The position numbers and the translations under genes were made by a program. 64,000 bases of DNA, taken from assembly GCA_022457155.1 (NCBI GenBank), contig JAJGOT010000346.1, positions 613,501-677,500 of the forward strand. The letters are read 5' to 3'. The notes under the pieces are model-generated. The model ran no database searches. It had not been told where the DNA came from and saw only the letters and a program-made list of their open reading frames with translations. Numbering within the stretch: the first letter of the stretch is position 1; each line of letters begins with the position of its first letter. Below, one piece after another: positions 61,581 to 64,000 of this stretch. Source of the DNA: Cladopsammia gracilis (taxonomy: Eukaryota > Cnidaria > Anthozoa > Scleractinia > Dendrophylliidae).

Positions 61581-63753
61581 TCAGTCCTTCACATTTCTCA
61601 AATCTTTTGTGCACGTTTGTGGAGTAATGTCCAGGATTGCACACAGAGGGAAGGGGTGGCCACTTTTCCTCTATTCCATGATAGGCATTACAAAAGCTCA
61701 CCATAACACACATAATTCTGTCACATATAAATTAATAATATATATAGATAGGCTGAGCCTAACGGCGTCGCTCTCTGAACAGAAAACCGATGGTAACCTT
61801 AACTGAGGTGAAAGGTCGGAAGCACAAGAATTGAGATTGACGACCGGGCTATTTTTCAATTTTAGCAATTCTCAAAAACAGAATTACTCGACCGTCTGCA
61901 CACTACATTTAGACCGCACAAAAGTTCACAAAAACAACATTTTATCCGTCTAGAATAACTAGTACGACTAATTTCCAAATAAAATACACCTGTTGCTTAT
62001 CAAAAATTAATTTGGAAATCAAAATCGCAAAAACTACACAAACATATTTGCATAAGGCCACGCGAGTGAAGTTAGAACTATAAAATTCAAGTCTTGTTTT
62101 GTTTACATAAAATCGCTTCAGTTTCAACCTGTAATAAATGAACAAACACATAAAAATGGACAACAGAATCTTCTTTCGAAAACTTTTATTCAAATTTCCA
62201 TAAGTTTGTGTTTGCTAAATTTGATTGTAAATTATGCAACCTGCCTTGATTAGCTTTGCTATATGCAGGTTGTATATTTCTCTAATTTGTTAAATTTAAA
62301 TTATTGAAATAAAATGATGAAAAAAAAATGATAAAAAAAATGATGAAATAAGTTTATGTTTAAAAGCAAAATTGTCGAGCTGTCTGCGATGAAAGAAATT
62401 TGAGCACGTTTTATAAACAGTTCTCCAAAACCAGCGAGAACATAAAGAAAAAGTCAATCACAGATTGATATCAACATAAATTCCTATCGAAAAATGTATT
62501 TTGTTTTACCTTTAAGTCCCTCCACTGCTTGGAAATTCTTTAAATCTCCGCTTCTTCAGTTCTGAAACCCGAAGGTGACAAACATCTTCCCGCATTGCAT
62601 TGCTCCCTCATTGATAGAAACGTATGAAGTTCTTCCAAGCAAGATTTTATCCCTGAAAGCTCTTCTTTTTCCACTATAGCGGCTTCTGAGTATCCCTTAA
62701 TTAGTATCCCTGTCTTGAGTAGCAAACCGCGAAAAAATGCAGGGAAATAACGACTTTAATTTAAACGGTTTTCTCCGCTTAGTAAATACAGCAAAACATC
62801 AAACTGTTTTCCCAGCTGACGTGACATTCGGCCGTGTAACCGCGCGAAAAACAAAGCCTCGCTTTGGTTACAAAATTGCTAAGATCCGGGATGCTGTGTG
62901 GCGTCATACGCGCATGTTTTGCGACGTCATACGCGCCCGCGAGCTAGCCCTGTCCAACGGCGGCGGACCGACGCGCCCGCGAAACATTATATTGCCTGTG
63001 TGGCTTGCCTGCGCGGTGAATTTGTACTGATAATTGCCTGTGAGGTCTACCTACGTGGCGAATTTTTTGCTGTTATCGCATTGGAGGCTTTTCTGCGTGA
63101 TTAAATTTTTTCCATCGTTGTGTGCCCCGGCCTGTGAGGCTCGCCGGCGTGGCAAATTTGTTTGGAGCAACCGAAGTTGTGAGGCGATTTAAGGAGATTG
63201 GATGTACCAGGATGGCTGGGTGAATAATGTACTCTCGAGAATGCTTTATTTAATAACCATGCCTGGCATAATTGTTGTCGTAGCCTCGTACACTTTATTT
63301 TATTTTCCCCGCCGTTTTTTTTTTTCGGCTATATTTTAATAGCTCCTGTTCAGAGTGAGCGACTCCTGTTGTTATACCGTATATCTCGGTAGCCACCAGA
63401 CGTTCTTTTTAGACGTGTTGAAGTCGCTCCCTCCTGGTCGGGAACCCCGATACCACTAAGGTTTTATTTTCCATACATCTTATCGATCGGTTGGATAATA
63501 GACTACGAGCAGTCTCCCTTTCCCAGCTTAGTCCGTCGAGCGAGAAACGAAAAAAACATTAGCGAACGGATAATGGCCGCGCGAAACTGGGAGCGAGGCA
63601 GGCGCGCGGGAAAAGAGAGATTACAGACTAAGCCCAGGCGTTTGAATTATTAGTTGCTCTCACAACTCAAAAATCTGATTGGCTCTTGATCGGAAATCTT
63701 TCAACAAGCGGTAACGCCGCGGTGACGAGTTGTCAACACTCGAGATCGATGTC
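61581..63753. other. Flanking DNA without recognisable genes
   Basis: AT-rich to about 62730, then more GC-rich with CpGs near 62820-63180 and 63510-63750, the latter likely 5' flank of the RecQ-like sequence. I searched for the missing cathepsin exon (LDHGV, VKNSW) here and did not see it. Confidence 0.5.
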
Positions 63754-64000
63754 ATGGCTGACAAGCTCCAGGAATGTTTATCTCGATTTCCGAGTTCAAT
63801 CGTTGAAACCAGCGTTAAAACCAGAGCAGATCGAAGCGCTTGAAGCTCCTATCGAAGGATGCGATGTCCTCGCTATTTTGACAACTGGGTTCGGAAAGAG
63901 CCTTATGTATCAATTGTTTTGCCAAACAAAACTCTCTTCGAACCCGAAAGCGAGTGCTCTTGTGATTTCGCCGCTCAACATCATCGTGGTCGAGCAAGTC
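63754..64000 (+). pseudogene. RecQ-like DEAD helicase, 5' part, frame broken or mis-spliced
   Basis: ATG 63754 opens MADKLQECLSRFPSS. From about 63800 the recognisable helicase reading is in another frame: LKPEQIEALEA, then Walker A TTGFGKSLMYQ and motif Ia-like ALVISPLNIIVVEQV, running off the window. In RecQ-type helicases KPEQ-x-A precedes Walker A in this way. The ATG frame ends within 30 codons, so there is a small indel, or the true start differs. It may be a host RecQ-like gene copy or a transposon-borne helicase; the window cuts it too early to say. Confidence 0.6.

Noticed and set aside
62737..63104. Two overlapping ~70-97 residue frames upstream of the RecQ-like sequence
   Set aside because: GC-rich flank, no domain, overlapping frames, no splice context.

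Overview
The window is animal nuclear DNA: AT-rich, gene-sparse, with spliced genes carrying GT-AG introns, microsatellites, MITEs, tRNA-derived repeats and several transposon classes. The repeat types (Penelope-like elements with hammerhead ribozymes, many short foldback elements, a tyrosine-recombinase transposon) and the cathepsin L sequences suggest a marine invertebrate, most likely an anthozoan cnidarian such as a coral. That taxonomic call is inference.

Region 1 (1-5833) holds two identical direct copies of a decayed HUH-endonuclease/SF3-helicase Rep gene on the minus strand. Between them lies an intact Tc1/mariner-like transposase on the plus strand. The period is 4153 bp, as expected for a partial head-to-tail concatemer of one unit. 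Region 2 (5834-10430) has a tRNA-like sequence, a protein-kinase exon, inverted fragments of a Penelope-like element (PLE), and two hammerhead ribozyme folds, one inside a 79-bp-arm perfect palindrome.

Region 3 (about 10500-36400) is a tandem cluster of three cathepsin L-like genes on the plus strand. Genes A (10990-14986) and B (22099-28255) are complete, and each splices to 330 residues. Gene C (from 30220) is diverged: its catalytic Cys is replaced by Ser and its last exon, which would carry the catalytic His and Asn, is absent from the window. Introns and spacers are full of MITEs, and the A/B paralogy supplies natural empty sites for some of them. They also hold a SINE family, an AATCGAAC-rich DNA transposon (19194-20674) and a large inverted repeat that duplicates the 5' end of gene C.

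Region 4 (36610-61342) is the most striking part: three nearly identical head-to-tail copies (8226, 8254 and 8243 bp) of one transposon. The array sits exactly inside a (TCA)n microsatellite, and the copies are separated only by ATCAT. Each copy encodes a 592-residue protein with a C2H2 zinc finger, a tyrosine-recombinase catalytic domain (R, HxxR, H, Y) and a C-terminal Myb/SANT domain. Each also has about 43 GGAAC-N4-6-GTTCC palindromes upstream of the gene and a roughly 1.29-kb composite palindrome downstream. Copies 1 and 3 are intact; copy 2 has a 1-base deletion. I infer a Crypton-like element that integrates through a short core matching the microsatellite and stacks in tandem.

Region 5 (61343-64000) is the right microsatellite flank, a stretch without recognisable genes, and the first part of a RecQ-like helicase sequence that runs off the window with an apparent frame break.
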